Position numbers and translations under genes: made by a program. This document shows positions 62,297 through 64,000 of a DNA stretch of 64,000 bases, piece after piece. The DNA comes from Candidatus Kuenenia stuttgartensis (GTDB lineage: Bacteria > Planctomycetota > Planctomycetia > Isosphaerales > Isosphaeraceae). How positions within the stretch are numbered: the stretch's first letter is position 1; the number at the start of each line of letters is the position of its first letter. Under the pieces are notes generated by a model. It worked only from the letters and a program-made list of their open reading frames with translations. It made no database searches and was not told the DNA's origin. The stretch is taken from the NCBI GenBank assembly GCA_945865635.1, contig CAMBEP010000007.1, positions 62,001-126,000 of the forward strand. Reading direction: 5' to 3'.

Positions 62297-64000
62297 ATGT
62301 CGAATGCGAATGACAAAAAACGTCGTGAACGAGATGACTTTTCATGGGATCAGCCGCAAACTGGAATCTTTCAGGGATTGAAGAATTGGTGGCGCGACTA
62401 TAAGTTCAATCGCCAGATTATTGCGGAAGAACGCAGGGCGCTCAAAGAAATCCAGGCCGCACAGAAACCGAAGAGACCTGATTCACCAGGCAGTTACGCT
62501 GATTTTGAGAATTCTGTCAATGATGGTCGGGTTGTCAAGCTGGCTGAAGCGACAAAGCCTGAGCAGCTCTCGTTTTTTCAACAACTGCGGCTTGATCGCC
62601 AGATTCGAAAAGAGATTCTGGCGGAACGGAGCAAAACGGCGACAACTTTGGAGGAACGATCGGTTGTCAAACCGAATCGGTTGGCAGGCTCTCAATTTGG
62701 CGTGGGTGGTGATAAAGAGGCCATTGGTGATGACGGTGGACCCAAAAACCGGGTCTTGAAAATGGTGATCCAGGCGGTTTCAAAAAAGCTTCTGGCAGCC
62801 AGGATTCCGCAATGGGCTTTGTCCACTTTACCTGTGATCATGTTTTTTGCCTGGGCAATTGTTCCCGGAATGACAGAAAGCGAAGATCGATTTGCCGCAA
62901 CCACAAAAAAACTGCAAACCCAATTGCCTGAGTTTGTTCGAAATCGTCAATGGAAAGAGTCTGAACTGACGGTTTATCGAATTTTGAGCTCCAGGCTCAC
63001 CCAAATCGACGACGTTTTTGCATATTACGACACGTTGATCGGGTTGAACGAGCCTGCAAAAGCGCTGAATTTTCTTGTTTCTCAGGAAGTCACCCAGAAA
63101 GACTTTGACCGCGGCAACTTTCTTTATTTTTTTGCAACCAAGATTCTTGAAACCAAAAGCCTGAGCTCGTCATTGCTCCAGCAGGTGGTTGCAAAGCTCG
63201 AAGAAGCCCTGAAAAACCGCTTGTCGCCCGGTAACGAGATCAAGGCCCGTCAGTTACTCTCGCGAATCATGGCAAGTCAGGGCCAACTTCAGTTGGCTTA
63301 CAAAATCCTTGAGCCGATTCAGTCCAAGAGTGTTGAGGTTGCATCCGAAGTCCTCTGGTTGAGATGGAATGTGAGCGAAACGAATTCGATCATCGACTTA
63401 CAATCCAATTGCAGGCGATTATTGGATGAGATTGACGCCAAGATTGCAAACACAGAAAAACTTGACGATTCATGGATTGGAAGTCGAGCCAGGCTTTTGA
63501 TGATGATGGGACAGGAGCAGAATCTTCGTAGCTGGTTGGCAGCACAGCCGCAATTGAGCAAAGAGGATAAGTCGCGCTGGAGCCAGTCTATCGACCAGCT
63601 TTCACTGGTCGCCGAGTTCAAGCGGACCCCGCTTCGAGAGGATTATGTTTGGCAGAAGCTGATTCCACTGCTGGAGTCGGATCCAGAAAACATCATGTGG
63701 AACCGAATTGCGACCACACTTTGGTCTGCCCCTAAATCGGCAAAAAATGCCGAAGCGTTTGACTGGGTCAAAACCAAACTCGATTCTGGCAAAGCCAGCA
63801 TAGACTTTCTCAAGCTGGCCGCAAATGCTGCTCACATGCAGGCCCGCTGGGAATTGCTTCGACCCATATACCTGAAAATTGTGGAGCAGGACCCGAACGA
63901 TGTCCCGTCATTGAATAATCTGGCTGCAATACTCTATAAGTTCCCGCCTTATGACTATGAAACGGCGATGAAACGGATTGATCAAGCCATCGCCAAGTCG
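62297..64000 (+). CDS. membrane-anchored TPR-repeat protein 2, cut by the window end
   Basis: The frame opens at the ATG at 62297 (MSNANDKKRRERDDFSWDQ) and remains open to the end, giving 568 codons. A long charged N-terminus (about residues 1-170) precedes a membrane segment (LSTLPVIMFFAWAIVPGM). The rest is a helical repeat region like the previous protein; its best match is LRPIYLKIVEQDPNDVPSLN followed by NLAAILYKFPPYDYETAMKR against LRSLYRKLILKQPDDVIALN and NLSMLIYKYEPENLDEALKY. Shared spacing shows they are paralogues by tandem duplication. The last coordinates belong to an incomplete gene. Confidence 0.75.
   Translation, partial: MSNANDKKRRERDDFSWDQPQTGIFQGLKNWWRDYKFNRQIIAEERRALKEIQAAQKPKRPDSPGSYADFENSVNDGRVVKLAEATKPEQLSFFQQLRLDRQIRKEILAERSKTATTLEERSVVKPNRLAGSQFGVGGDKEAIGDDGGPKNRVLKMVIQAVSKKLLAARIPQWALSTLPVIMFFAWAIVPGMTESEDRFAATTKKLQTQLPEFVRNRQWKESELTVYRILSSRLTQIDDVFAYYDTLIGLNEPAKALNFLVSQEVTQKDFDRGNFLYFFATKILETKSLSSSLLQQVVAKLEEALKNRLSPGNEIKARQLLSRIMASQGQLQLAYKILEPIQSKSVEVASEVLWLRWNVSETNSIIDLQSNCRRLLDEIDAKIANTEKLDDSWIGSRARLLMMMGQEQNLRSWLAAQPQLSKEDKSRWSQSIDQLSLVAEFKRTPLREDYVWQKLIPLLESDPENIMWNRIATTLWSAPKSAKNAEAFDWVKTKLDSGKASIDFLKLAANAAHMQARWELLRPIYLKIVEQDPNDVPSLNNLAAILYKFPPYDYETAMKRIDQAIAKS

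Overview
The window looks like a chromosomal segment of a planctomycete (phylum Planctomycetota). The evidence is a DUF1559 pseudopilin-like protein followed by its small lipoprotein, a surface protein with an LEPR-XLL-type N-terminus and a second with a variant of it, a secreted sulfatase, a fused YncE-like propeller/phosphoesterase, and several large secreted proteins with no clear family. Base composition is moderately GC-rich and even. I see no phage, integrase, transposase, CRISPR array, rRNA or tRNA. I cannot fix the order or genus from sequence alone.

Layout. 0.2-2.2 kb: branched-chain amino acid genes ilvN and ilvC, then a small ferredoxin. 2.4-7.4 kb: a long-palindrome repeat, an LEPR-type serine hydrolase and a propeller/phosphoesterase. 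7.8-14.3 kb: a compact five-gene operon with an MBOAT acyltransferase, two SGNH/GDSL-like membrane-anchored proteins, a free-standing adenylation enzyme and an LpxL-like acyltransferase. It ends at a strong terminator and resembles a D-alanylation/O-acetylation (Dlt/Alg-like) envelope-modifying system, but no carrier protein is present. 14.5-24.9 kb: a tiny repeat-containing secreted protein, a diadenylate cyclase (c-di-AMP), a surface protein, a leucine-rich-repeat protein, a probably inactive alpha/beta hydrolase, riboflavin synthase and small proteins. 25-35.3 kb: a SprT-like metalloprotein, an esterase of the PHB-depolymerase/feruloyl-esterase type, DUF1559 plus lipoprotein, surE, a large thioredoxin-like protein and a sulfatase. 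35.4-35.9 kb: two more copies of the palindromic repeat.

36-48 kb holds a predominantly minus-strand set: a cytoplasmic protein with a possible DUF2325-like end, ExbB/MotA- and two ExbD/TolR-type proteins in overlapping order, and two paralogous membrane-anchored von Willebrand A (VWA) proteins. Inserted among them on the plus strand are a receiver/RsbW-like kinase fusion, a small secreted protein and a Tat-exported aldo/keto reductase. 48.5-53 kb: guaB, a small secreted protein and an M60-type peptidase.

53.6-57.5 kb is an isolated flagellar export-gate block, fliO-fliP-fliQ-fliR-flhB. Its FlhB lacks the NPTH autocleavage motif, and flhA is absent from the window. 57.9-64 kb: phoU, a polysaccharide flippase-like protein, and two tandem paralogous membrane-anchored TPR proteins, the second cut off by the window edge.

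The two most unusual items are the Dlt-like operon without a carrier and the non-cleaving FlhB. The three-copy palindromic element and the CdaZ-type diadenylate cyclase are also worth following up. Functions come from recognised motifs read by eye; no database search was run.
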